The notes under the pieces are model-generated. The model worked only from the letters and a program-made list of their open reading frames with translations, did not search any database and was not told where the DNA came from. Shown here in pieces: positions 17,495 through 26,400 of a stretch of DNA of 64,000 bases. A program made the translations under genes and the position numbers. The number at the start of each line of letters is the position of its first letter. The first letter of the stretch is position 1. The DNA is from Hyphomicrobiales bacterium. GTDB lineage: Bacteria > Pseudomonadota > Alphaproteobacteria > Rhizobiales > Methyloligellaceae. The stretch spans positions 1-64,000 of the forward strand of contig JAJFHP010000029.1 of assembly GCA_021775555.1 (NCBI GenBank), written 5' to 3'.

Positions 17495-17803
17495 CAGATT
17501 ACTCCTTTGCTGTGGTCCGTTCTCCTCCCTATGTCCGCCTCTCTTGCATGGAGGCACAGGCCCCTCAAACTACTTTTCCTGGTGTTTGGACCGAGCCTGA
17601 ATGTCAGTGTGACCGTTAACCCTTTATTGTCTGTAAACGCACATGAGATAATTGCGGGTTACAACCCAAGGTGGAAAATTTTAAAATAGAATCAATGACA
17701 TGAATCTTGACCGGGCCGCCCGGCAGCGCATCGCAAAATAACCCTCCAGCACCGAATGTGCTATGATGGTCTCCTGTGTCAGAAGTGCATCAGGTATTGA
17801 ACC
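17495..17803. other. Intergenic region between two divergent small genes
   Basis: A 309-base gap without a credible gene. It must contain the promoters of the two flanking orphan genes. A short perfect inverted repeat CCGGG-CCG-CCCGG lies at 17711-17723, and a single TTAACCCT, similar but not identical to a CtrA half-site, is near 17615. Nothing else recognisable was seen. Confidence 0.5.
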
Positions 17804-18187
17804 ATGTTCAACTCTTGCCGAAAAATTTTTTATGTTGCGGGCCTTGCCCTTGCTTTAGCTGGACAATACACGCCTGGGAACGCCCAAAACGTCAGGGGTC
17901 TGAACGAGAACAGCGTCAGCGGAGGCACTACGCAGCCTGCCCTGCCCCCGAGTGAAGGGGCATCGCAGTTCCTCATAGAACCGGAAGCCCAGATCAAGGG
18001 CGATACCATCAAGCAGAAAACATACCGCTCTGACCCGGCTGGCCAAAACCAGAATTGGAATCTGGATATTGGCCGGTTTCAGGGAGACTATAACGAAGAC
18101 CCCAAGAGTGCGCTTGACGCTCCGGACAACGACACCTTCTCCGGTGTGCGCCTGAGACTGCCCTTCCGTGGCGGTACGGAACAATAA
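17804..18187 (+). CDS. Secreted protein of unknown function, 127 aa
   Basis: Begins MFNSCRKIFYVAGLALALAG and reaches NA before QNVRG, a standard Sec signal peptide with cleavage near residue 28. The mature part is hydrophilic and probably disordered, rich in Asn, Gln, Gly, Pro and Asp, with no cysteine and no recognised domain, and ends in RLRLPFRGGTEQ. The ribosome binding site is weak (AGG about 10 bases upstream). A 200-residue frame on the other strand overlaps it fully, but the signal peptide and residue composition favour this strand. Confidence 0.6.
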   Translation: MFNSCRKIFYVAGLALALAGQYTPGNAQNVRGLNENSVSGGTTQPALPPSEGASQFLIEPEAQIKGDTIKQKTYRSDPAGQNQNWNLDIGRFQGDYNEDPKSALDAPDNDTFSGVRLRLPFRGGTEQ

Positions 18188-18286
18188 ACAAGAATCTCTT
18201 CCTACGACTTGGATATAGTGAAAGAGGCCGTGTGGGCCTAGAATTCCGTTATAAACCCGCACCCCATTCACGCGAGAAATCAGCTC

Positions 18287-19249
18287 ATGAGCAAACCCGT
18301 TATACTCGTCACACGTAAGCTTCCCAGCGCCGTTGAAGCCCGGCTCTCCGCAGATTATGAAGCACTGCTCAACCCGCAAGATGCGCTCTATGAACGCGAC
18401 GAGTTGCTGAAACGCGCCGAAGGAGCAGATGCGATCATGCCCTGTCACACGGAGCATTTCGACGCGGACATCTTCGAGCGGCTACCAAAGTCGGTAAAAA
18501 TAATCGCTAACTTTTCCGTCGGCTATGACCATGTGGACACGGACGCCGCCAAGAAAGCCGGCGTCGTCATCACCAATACGCCCGATGTGCTTTCTGATGC
18601 CACGGCAGAGATTGTTATGCTGTTGATCATTGGTGCTGCGCGGCGCGCAGGTGAAGGCGAGCACCTGGTGCGCACCGCCACCTGGAAAGACTGGAGCCCG
18701 GCCTTCATGGTCGGTACGCAGGTCACAGAAAAGACCCTTGGCATTGTTGGTCTCGGGCGTGTCGGCAAGGTCGTGGCCGAACGCGCACGCGGATTTGGCA
18801 TGAAAATCCTCTACCACGATGCGTTCCGCCAGGAGGAGGAAGAGAAAAAGGGCGCGGTCTATTTCGAAACTATGGAAGACATGCTCCCTCACTGCCAATT
18901 CCTGTCGCTCAATGCGCCTAACCTCCCCTCCACGGTAGGCATGCTGAACGCGGCGCGCATTTCCCTGCTCCCGGAAGGAGCGATCGTGGTCAATGCGGCG
19001 CGTGGCACACTTGTCGATGACGAGGCATTGATCGCCGGGCTCAAGGCAGGGAAACCGGCCGCCGCCGGGCTCGATGTCTATAACAATGAACCCGGCATTG
19101 ACCCGCGCTATAAAGAGCTTCCCAACACTTTCTTGCTGCCTCATATCGGTTCTGCAACGGCGGAGACCCGCGACGCCATGGGCTTTCGCGCGCTCGACAA
19201 CCTCGATGCCTTCTTTTCAGGTAAGGAACCTGGAGACCGGGTGGCCTGA
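18287..19249 (+). CDS. D-2-hydroxyacid dehydrogenase (glyoxylate/hydroxypyruvate reductase type)
   Basis: 320 residues. NAD(P)-binding Rossmann motif GLGRVG at 155-160. The catalytic set of the family is complete: Arg239 (NAARGTLVDDEAL), Glu268 (DVYNNEPGID) and His286 (LLPHIGSAT). NFSVGYDHVD (75-84) is the substrate loop typical of glyoxylate/hydroxypyruvate reductases. It likely interconverts a 2-keto acid such as glyoxylate or hydroxypyruvate with the D-hydroxyacid; exact substrate and NADH or NADPH preference are not determined. It stands alone on the plus strand, 140 bases before an MFS transporter gene. Confidence 0.9.
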   Translation: MSKPVILVTRKLPSAVEARLSADYEALLNPQDALYERDELLKRAEGADAIMPCHTEHFDADIFERLPKSVKIIANFSVGYDHVDTDAAKKAGVVITNTPDVLSDATAEIVMLLIIGAARRAGEGEHLVRTATWKDWSPAFMVGTQVTEKTLGIVGLGRVGKVVAERARGFGMKILYHDAFRQEEEEKKGAVYFETMEDMLPHCQFLSLNAPNLPSTVGMLNAARISLLPEGAIVVNAARGTLVDDEALIAGLKAGKPAAAGLDVYNNEPGIDPRYKELPNTFLLPHIGSATAETRDAMGFRALDNLDAFFSGKEPGDRVA

Positions 19250-19389
19250 CGGGGCACAGCAAGGACGGTTCCCGCACCCATGCCCAAAGCGCAGACCTGC
19301 CCTGCGCTCTTGACCGGTGCCGCCATCGGGTGAATTGCTATATCCGCGCAGAGTGCTTCACCGACGACGTGTGACTGAACAGGTTATCC

Positions 19390-20646
19390 ATGACCGGCCT
19401 TAGCCAACTCTTCCCTTTGCTGACTGCTGCCGGCATCCTGCTTGCGGGTAACGGCATCCAGGGCACGCTGATTACGCTTCGCGCCCATGCGGAAGGGTTT
19501 CAACCGGCCCTTATCGGGCTCATCGGCACGGCTTACTTTGCCGGCTTTGCCCTGTCCTGCTTCGCCACGCCGCATATGATCCGGCATGTCGGCCATATCC
19601 GTGTATTTGCCGCGTTGGCGGCCATCGCGTCCGCGGCCACCCTGTCGCTTGTCCTGATCGTCGATCCCTATATGTGGATAGTGATGCGGTTTGCCACGGG
19701 CTTCTGCTTTTCGGGGCTTTTCACGGTCATGGAAAGCTGGCTGGCGGCAAGTTCGAAAAACACTGACCGGGCGAGAATTCTAAGCGTCTATCGGCTGATC
19801 GATATGGGTGCCAACGCCGGTGCGCAATTTCTGCTTCCTGCTTTTGGCGTTCTTGGGTTCGAACTGTTCGCCATCATTGCGATGTTCTTTGCAGTATCTC
19901 TTGTACCGATTTCGCTTGCCGACCGTTCCAACCCAAAACCGCCGGAAGCTTTCAGTTTCGATTTGCGCAAAGTCTGGATCATTTCACCACTGGCTTGCGC
20001 CGGTTGCCTGACACTGGGCATGACCAATTCCGCCTTCCGCCTGATCGGTCCACTCTATGCAGATGCCATGGGTATGGATGCTGCCGGTGTCGCTTTATTC
20101 ATGAGCGCGGGCATCGTCGGCGGGGCGGCACTTCAGTTCCCACTCGGATATCTATCCGATATGCTGGACCGGCGCTGGATGATTATCATGGCGACACTTG
20201 GCGCCATGTTGGCTGGTTTGCTGCTCTCCACGGCTGAACCGGGCAATCAGATCCTGATCTATGCGGGTTCATTCCTGTTCGGCGCATTCGCACTGCCGCT
20301 TTACTCTCTCTCGATCGCCCACGGCAATGACCAGGCTGAACCCGGCCAGTATTTACTCGTCGCTGCGGGTCTGATTTTCTTCTTCGCCATGGGCGCGACC
20401 GTAGGACCACTCCTCGCTTCACTCGTTATCGACAAGTTTGGTGCACCTGCCTTCTTTGCCTATACAAGCTCGGTGCATGGCATACTTATTGTAGTTACAT
20501 TCTTACGCATGGCCATTCGTCCGGAAGTGGTAGACAAGGGGAAGTCAAGCTTCGCTTTCCTGCTGAATACCTCACCTGTGTTCGTCCGCATGGCAACCCG
20601 TAAGAATGGCAAGAAAAGCGAAAAACCTTCAAAAACGTCGACCTGA
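19390..20646 (+). CDS. Major facilitator superfamily transporter (YcaD-like), 12 helices
   Basis: 418 residues with about twelve hydrophobic helices. The N-half contains GIQGTLITLRAHAEGFQPALIG and GTAYFAGFALSCFATPHMIRHVGHIRVF, resembling the cytoplasmic loop 2/3 signature of MFS drug or metabolite exporters. RFATGFCFSGLFTVMESWLA is characteristic of the YcaD/UMF subgroup. The C-terminus is a charged lysine-rich tail (RKNGKKSEKPSKTST). The substrate is unknown. It may share a transcript with the upstream dehydrogenase but could equally have its own promoter. Confidence 0.86.
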   Translation: MTGLSQLFPLLTAAGILLAGNGIQGTLITLRAHAEGFQPALIGLIGTAYFAGFALSCFATPHMIRHVGHIRVFAALAAIASAATLSLVLIVDPYMWIVMRFATGFCFSGLFTVMESWLAASSKNTDRARILSVYRLIDMGANAGAQFLLPAFGVLGFELFAIIAMFFAVSLVPISLADRSNPKPPEAFSFDLRKVWIISPLACAGCLTLGMTNSAFRLIGPLYADAMGMDAAGVALFMSAGIVGGAALQFPLGYLSDMLDRRWMIIMATLGAMLAGLLLSTAEPGNQILIYAGSFLFGAFALPLYSLSIAHGNDQAEPGQYLLVAAGLIFFFAMGATVGPLLASLVIDKFGAPAFFAYTSSVHGILIVVTFLRMAIRPEVVDKGKSSFAFLLNTSPVFVRMATRKNGKKSEKPSKTST

Positions 20647-20699
20647 CAGACATCAACCACCTCTCAACCTTTTTTTTGCCCTCTTAGTGGCATATATAG

Positions 20700-21040
20700 A
20701 ACCTGCCGGTCTCGACCGGATATGGCGATAAATGGCCGTTGTAATAAACCATTCGGACCCGGGGGCGGTACCCGGCGCCTCCACCATATGCCGCTCAGGT
20801 TGTTAGAGCGATTTTCAAAGCGGCATCTGATGGGGGCGAAATAGGATCGACGAGGGTGTAAAGAGCGTGTTTTTGCCCGGCATGGTACCACCGTTATCGG
20901 ACCATCAAGTAGTTGCAAATGACAACTATGCTGAGGCACGTCTCGCTGCGTAGCGGCGCGACAGTCTCGAAATTAAGACCTGACCTTTCGCAAGGTTAGG
21001 CGCGGTTCGGAGGGCACCGGGCAACAGAAGCCCTCCACTT
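20700..21040 (+). ncRNA. ssrA: Two-piece (circularly permuted) transfer-messenger RNA
   Basis: The permuted alphaproteobacterial form. The acceptor piece comes first, about 20700-20786. It has a hairpin CCGGT-CTCG-ACCGG at 20706-20719, a T-arm (stem CCGGG/CCCGG) and the 3' end CGCCTCCACCA with CCA at 20784-20786. A linker removed in processing follows, then the coding piece from 20832 (GGGGGCGAAATAGGATCGACG). The 5' GGGGGCG pairs with CGCCTCC of the acceptor piece to close the tRNA-like stem. The tag frame is at 20915-20953, and a pseudoknot-like stem GGAGGGC/GCCCTCC (21009-21036) lies near the end. Exact 5' and 3' ends are estimates. It rescues stalled ribosomes; sspB is the next gene. Confidence 0.95.
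20915..20953 (+). other. ssrA: tmRNA tag-peptide reading frame (ANDNYAEARLAA)
   Basis: The codons GCA AAT GAC AAC TAT GCT GAG GCA CGT CTC GCT GCG followed by TAG encode ANDNYAEARLAA. The AND start, the acidic middle bound by SspB and the LAA end bound by ClpX are all present. This is the degradation tag added to nascent chains during ribosome rescue. Confidence 0.95.
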
Positions 21041-21103
21041 GATTTCATGCGGGGATTTATCCTTACCGTATGCCAACTGGATAAATTGAGTTAAAAGAGG
21101 GCA

Positions 21104-21667
21104 ATGGCTGAGGATCAGATCAGATATGACGTGATGACGCAGGACGCCCTGCGCGGCGTCGTGCGTTCCGTGCTTGAGCAGATTGCCAAGACCGGACTAC
21201 CCGGCGAGCATCACCTCTACATCGCTTTTGACACCCATGGCCCAGGGGTATCGGTGTCGAACCGCCTGATGGAGCAGTATCCGGACGAAATGACTATCGT
21301 CCTGCAGCATCAGTTCTGGGACCTTGAAATTTCCGAAGAGCGGTTCGAGGTCAAACTGTCCTTCAACAATGTTCCTGAACGGCTGGTGATCCCTTACACC
21401 GAGATAAAGGCGTTCTATGATCCAAGCGTTCAGTTCGGCCTGCAATTCGGTGATCACGGTGCCGCCAACGATGCGGACCAGACAGGCGGAAGCCTGCCGG
21501 GCCTGATCGACGACGCCGACGCCGCAACCGGATTGCCGGCTGTCGCCGATGCGACCGGCGGCAAGTCAGATGACGGCCGGGCGTCGGGTGCGCGCAGTTC
21601 CGACAGTGAAGCACCGGAAGGTCCGGCTGCTGAAGTGGTCGAGCTAGACGCGTTTCGTAAAAAATAA
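21104..21667 (+). CDS. sspB: SspB, ClpXP adaptor for ssrA-tagged proteins (alpha type)
   Basis: 187 residues. The folded domain (about 1-125) has the alpha-type SspB pattern: MTQDALRGVVRSVLEQIAKTG, HHLYIAFDTHGPGVSV, TIVLQHQFWDLEISEERFEVKLSFNNVPERLVIPYTEIKAF in consecutive parts, then DPSVQFGLQF. A disordered acidic linker follows, ending VVELDAFRKK, the conserved tail that docks on ClpX in this family. It tethers tagged proteins to ClpXP. It lies about 65 bases after the tmRNA gene; AGAGGG precedes the ATG. The adjacency links tag and adaptor. Confidence 0.94.
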   Translation: MAEDQIRYDVMTQDALRGVVRSVLEQIAKTGLPGEHHLYIAFDTHGPGVSVSNRLMEQYPDEMTIVLQHQFWDLEISEERFEVKLSFNNVPERLVIPYTEIKAFYDPSVQFGLQFGDHGAANDADQTGGSLPGLIDDADAATGLPAVADATGGKSDDGRASGARSSDSEAPEGPAAEVVELDAFRKK

Positions 21668-21770
21668 CCTGGCATTTATCCCTGTATGAGCTGAACGACG
21701 TGCTTCAAACGCCACGCTCCTTGCGCTACACAAGCGGCCAATGACACAGGCTGGCGATAAGGACGGGGAT

Positions 21771-23165
21771 ATGACCAAGACGCGGACAGAAACGGACTCC
21801 TTCGGCCCACTTGAAGTCCCTGAGGACAAATATTGGGGCGCACAAACACAGCGGTCTCTCAGCAACTTCAAGATCGGCGTTGAGACCATGCCACCGCCAC
21901 TGGTGCGCGCGCTCGGGATTGTGAAGCACTGCGCCGCGCGCTCAAACATCGCCTTTGACAATATCGAAACGAAACTTGGCGAAGCGATCGCGGCCGCCGC
22001 TCTGGAAGTCACGGAGGGAAAACTCGACGATAATTTCCCGCTCGTTGTCTGGCAAACCGGGTCCGGCACCCAGTCAAACATGAATGCCAACGAGGTGATA
22101 GCAAACCGGGCGATTGAACTGCTGGGTGGCACGATCGGATCGAAAGACCCCATCCACCCGAACGATCATGTGAACCGGTCCCAGTCCTCCAATGATACAT
22201 TTCCAACGGCCATGCATATCGCCTCCGGTGAACAGGCTGTTCATGCTCTTGTTCCGGCATTGCAAAAACTGCGCAATGCGCTGAACGACAAGGCGCAGGA
22301 ATGGGTTGATATCATCAAGATTGGCCGCACCCACACCCAGGATGCAACGCCGGTCACTTTGGGTCAGGAATTTTCCGGCTACACCGCCATGGTCGACAAC
22401 GGCATCCGCCGTGTCGAACAGGCCCTGCCCGCCATCTACGAGCTGGCGCAAGGAGGCACCGCGGTCGGCACTGGCCTTAACACCAAGACGGGATTTGCGG
22501 AAAAATTCGCCGAGGAGGTCGCCAATTTCACCAAGCTGCCATTCGTGACTGCCCCCAACAAATTCGAAGCGTTGGGCACCCATGATGCCATGGTTGAACT
22601 TTCAGGTGCGCTGAACACCGTATCGGTCAGCCTGTTCAAGATCGCCAATGACATCCGCCTTCTGGGATCCGGCCCGCGTTCGGGCCTTGGAGAGCTGGAA
22701 CTACCGGAAAACGAACCGGGCTCATCCATCATGCCGGGCAAGGTCAACCCGACCCAGTGCGAAGCCCTGACAATGGTCTGCACCCAGGTCATGGGGAATA
22801 ACACCACCTGCACCATTGGCGGCAGCCAGGGCCATTTCGAGCTCAATGTCTACAAGCCGGTGATTGCCTATAACGTCCTGCAGTCCATCAGGCTGCTGGC
22901 AGACGCCAGCGTCAGCTTTACCGACAATTGCGTGGTGGGTATCAAGCCCAATCTTGAACGTATAGCCGATCTGATGGAAAGATCGCTCATGCTGGTCACC
23001 TCTCTTGTGCCCGAAATTGGCTATGACAAGAGCACCGAAATAGCCAAGACCGCACATAAAAACGGCACCACTTTGCGTGAAGAAGCGTTGCGGCTGGGAT
23101 ATGTGAGCGAGGAGGAGTTTGACCGCATTGTCCGCCCTCAGGACATGATCGGGCCGAGCGACTAG
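21771..23165 (+). CDS. fumC: Fumarate hydratase, class II
   Basis: 464 residues. It interconverts fumarate and malate in the TCA cycle, without an iron-sulfur cluster. Motifs: [22 protein letters not shown] at the start (read in two parts), [40 protein letters not shown], the signature loop [19 protein letters not shown], and a C-terminal domain. The start at 21771 has AAGGA about 7 bases upstream and matches the E. coli enzyme; an earlier in-frame ATG at 21741 adds ten residues. It runs into a small ribbon-helix-helix gene 15 bases downstream. Confidence 0.97.
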   Translation: MTKTRTETDSFGPLEVPEDKYWGAQTQRSLSNFKIGVETMPPPLVRALGIVKHCAARSNIAFDNIETKLGEAIAAAALEVTEGKLDDNFPLVVWQTGSGTQSNMNANEVIANRAIELLGGTIGSKDPIHPNDHVNRSQSSNDTFPTAMHIASGEQAVHALVPALQKLRNALNDKAQEWVDIIKIGRTHTQDATPVTLGQEFSGYTAMVDNGIRRVEQALPAIYELAQGGTAVGTGLNTKTGFAEKFAEEVANFTKLPFVTAPNKFEALGTHDAMVELSGALNTVSVSLFKIANDIRLLGSGPRSGLGELELPENEPGSSIMPGKVNPTQCEALTMVCTQVMGNNTTCTIGGSQGHFELNVYKPVIAYNVLQSIRLLADASVSFTDNCVVGIKPNLERIADLMERSLMLVTSLVPEIGYDKSTEIAKTAHKNGTTLREEALRLGYVSEEEFDRIVRPQDMIGPSD

Positions 23166-23180
23166 GACGCAAAGGGTTCC

Positions 23181-23429
23181 ATGGCAGGCAAGCCGAAAAA
23201 GCGTTCCCTGACCATTGCCGGGCACCGCACCAGTATCTCGCTGGAAGACGATTTCTGGAATGCGCTTCACGAGATGGGCAAAGCGCAAGCTCGTTCTGTT
23301 CCGGACCTCATCGCAGAAATAGATGCTGGGCGGGGGTCAAGCGGTCTTTCCAGCGCCATCCGCAGTGCAATTCTCTCATTTTACCGGACGAAGTTGAACG
23401 CCAGCGAATTCAAGCCCGGCCAAGACTAG
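23181..23429 (+). CDS. Ribbon-helix-helix domain protein (RHH_4 type), 82 aa
   Basis: The segment KRSLTIAGHRTSISLEDDFW is a beta strand followed by the first helix of a ribbon-helix-helix DNA-binding fold, and ALHEMGKAQARSVPDLIAEI continues it. SSAIRSAILSFYRTKL is a final helix. The family is a common neighbour of fumC in alphaproteobacteria. It probably represses or fine-tunes nearby or cell-envelope genes, but its targets are unknown. It is 15 bases after fumC, likely in the same transcript, and its TAG stop overlaps the stop of the convergent AsmA-like gene. Confidence 0.82.
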   Translation: MAGKPKKRSLTIAGHRTSISLEDDFWNALHEMGKAQARSVPDLIAEIDAGRGSSGLSSAIRSAILSFYRTKLNASEFKPGQD

Positions 23430-26400
23430 TTACCCGGCCCGTCGGAGAATGGATCAAACCGGGGTGCGGATCGCCGCGCGGCCGGCGGTGTATCAGGTGT
23501 TGTCTGCCCGTCCGGTAACGCTGCCGGTGCGGGAAGCGGGGTCGGCGCCGGGGCAGCACCTGAAGTTGGCGCTGGTGGTGTCACATTTTGCTGCCATGGC
23601 AGAGCAGGCGCAGGCTGTGCAGTAGCTCTTGGCGCAGGCCGCGGGACAGCTGGAACTCGTGGTTTGCGTCTGGGTAACGGAGCCACGGACGGTTTTTTAA
23701 CCGGTTGCGGAGCAATGGCCGTCGCTGGAGGCGCTGTTGCTGCCTGCGGCACGACTGCCGCAACAGGTGGGGTGGTCGCCGGGCTAGGAGGCACGGCGGG
23801 AGGGGCTGTAGCCGGGCCAGGCGGTGCAGAGGCGGGCGGCGCTTTCTGAACCTGTTGCGGAATAACTGCTTCGACAGGTGGAGCGGTTGCAGGACTGGGT
23901 GGCGCGACGGGAGCGGACGGTTTCTTCTCTGGTTTGGGAATAACGGCTGCAACGGGTGGTGCAGAAGGTGCGGTGGCTGGCGCCGGTGGCACCGCGGCGG
24001 GTGGCGGTTTCCTCACGGGTTGCGGAACGGCTGCCATGGCTGGCGCGGGAGGTGCTTGTGGCCGTGAAACCGTAAGTTTGCGTATCGGCAGTGGCGGCAC
24101 GGGTCCCGGGGGCACAGTAGCACTTGCGGGCGGCCTGGGTTTTGGCGCCTGGGCAGTCTTCTCGATTGCCGGCTGTTTGGGCTTGTCTTCGGGCTTCTTG
24201 CCTGTCACATCCAGTTTTTCCAGCCGCTCAACATCCTTTTGCATCTTGCGGATGGTGACATAGCGGGCGAGCCCCGTGGTATCGATCTTCGGCTGCAGTT
24301 TGCCGATATCCTTCAAGGCCCCGGTGAAGATCAGGGAGACGCGCGGTTTGGCACCCACTGTGCTTTCAGCCGCCTGTAATGCCCACTCGCTATCCAGCTC
24401 AAGCGTCGCAAGTTGCAAATAGCTGGCAACGGTGACGCGTCCCTCCGAGTCGCTAAGCGCGAGTTTGTCAAACTCCAGGACGCCGTTGCTCACCCGGAAG
24501 GGGGCATTGATCGGTGAAAAAGCCATCTCGGAATTTTTTAGGTTTTCAGCAACTCGGCGACCCAGCTCTGCTTCGTCCACGCCACTTGTAGATTTCTCAC
24601 GCTGGGCGGTGCTGGCGGCGGCATGAGCCGCACCGAGAGAAAAACCGTTGATCTTACCTGCACCGAGTTCGAGCTTGCCTGCTCCACTCAGACCCGAAGC
24701 AAGACCGCGCGGCGTAAGACCCTCGCCTTTCAGCGAAATGGTAATGTCAGTGGGCGCATTCACCAGAACGCCACCGTCCGAAGTCACTGTCATGCGCTCA
24801 AGTCGTAGTCCACTGACTTTCGCTTGAGCATCTACCGCCATGCCGCCGCCACGAGTAGTCAATTCGCCACTGGCTGTAAATGTCCCGCCAAAAAGGCCGC
24901 CCTCAAGCGCAGAGACCTTGAGGGATCCTTGTGAGAGCTTCGCCTGCATTTTTGCCTGGTTCAGCACCAGCTCGCCGGTCAGCCGCAACCGTTCCGTCTC
25001 AAGCGAAAAGGCACCATCCGCACTGGCCAGCTGACTTGCGTTAAATGGCGCATCTGGCCAATACCCCCCGACCTGCGAAACACCACGGATAATCTGTGAA
25101 TTTTCCTGGTTCCTGTGCCAGGCTACCATCGGCGCGAACAGGCGCGGCAGCGAGACCTCGTCTGCGACGACACGGGCCGCGAATACGGGCCTGTCCCCGG
25201 TCATATCAATTTGCCCATCGCCGGAAAATGTTGCACCACCTAGCGTCCCCTTAACATCAGACAATCTGGCGACGTAGCCTGTGGACTCAATGCTGGCCTC
25301 CAGACTGGCCGGTTCTGAGCCATGCCCTGGCGCGCCCCGGACACCAATGAGTGCCAGTCCAGCCGCTGTATTTTGCGTGGAAATATTAGTGGTGCCGGAA
25401 AAGCTGTTACCAGTATCCGCAACACGGTAAGTGCCCTGAGTGATCCAGTTGGCACCACCCGCATTCAAGGTCATTTTTGTTTGCAAACCGGTATTCGCCA
25501 CACCGCTTGTCTCAAGAGAAACCTTTCCTGCACCAGCACTAAAAGCGGCGAGGTCATTTTGCTTGAGATGTGGCCGCAATTGCTGCAGCAACTGAGCGCC
25601 CGAGTCATTGGTCAAGCTGCCCTGCAATGAAATTTGGCTTTCACCCCACTTCGCCGGCACGCCATCCATGCCCAGTTTCAATTGCAGGTCGCTTTTGCCG
25701 AGTGAGCCCTCAAGCTGAATATCAAGCCCTGTTTTACCTTCATCCACTGAACGTATCGCCGCGGTCACCTGCACTGGGGTCATTGCCGCCAGGCGTTGGG
25801 GTGATCCCTTGGCGATACCAGGCAATTCCAGAAATTCTCCCAGCGAGACAAGGCCCGCTCCGTTATCGGCATGCAAGGCAAGGGTAACATTGCCCTGAGG
25901 TTTGTCACCTAGCCCCGTAAGGCGGCCACCTGCCTGAATGCTAACCCCGGAACCCGCTTTCAGATTCAGTTGCCGGATATCAAGTGCGCCCTTGTTGAGC
26001 GTGAGTTTGGCCTCCAGTGCACTCTCTCCAAGCCCGCTGAATGACACCGCGCCAATGTTCACATCGGCCGCAGCGCGCATATTTCCAAGCCACGTCCCGG
26101 ACGCACCCGCCTTGGCCGCATCCCCCTGCTTTTTCTCACCGCCCGCACCCAGCAACGCCCAGAGCGACTTCGCCGAAGCGCTTGAGCCAAGCACTCTTTC
26201 AAGATCCATCTTGTCACTGTTCAATGTCAGTGAGATTTCGCCATCAGCACCACCACGATATGTGAATGCACCCTTGAAGGCAGAGCCGAACAATTTCCCC
26301 TCGCCCTGCTCAAGCGATAACAAGTCCGGACCAGTGGAAAGCTCGCCATTCAGCAAAAAATCACCCGGCTGCGTAGCCGCGCTGGGTTCACTGGCAACCC

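Noticed and set aside
17855-18457. 200-codon open frame on the minus strand
   Set aside because: Overlaps two plus-strand genes, one of which is a clear hydroxyacid dehydrogenase and the other has a signal peptide. No domain or good start is seen.
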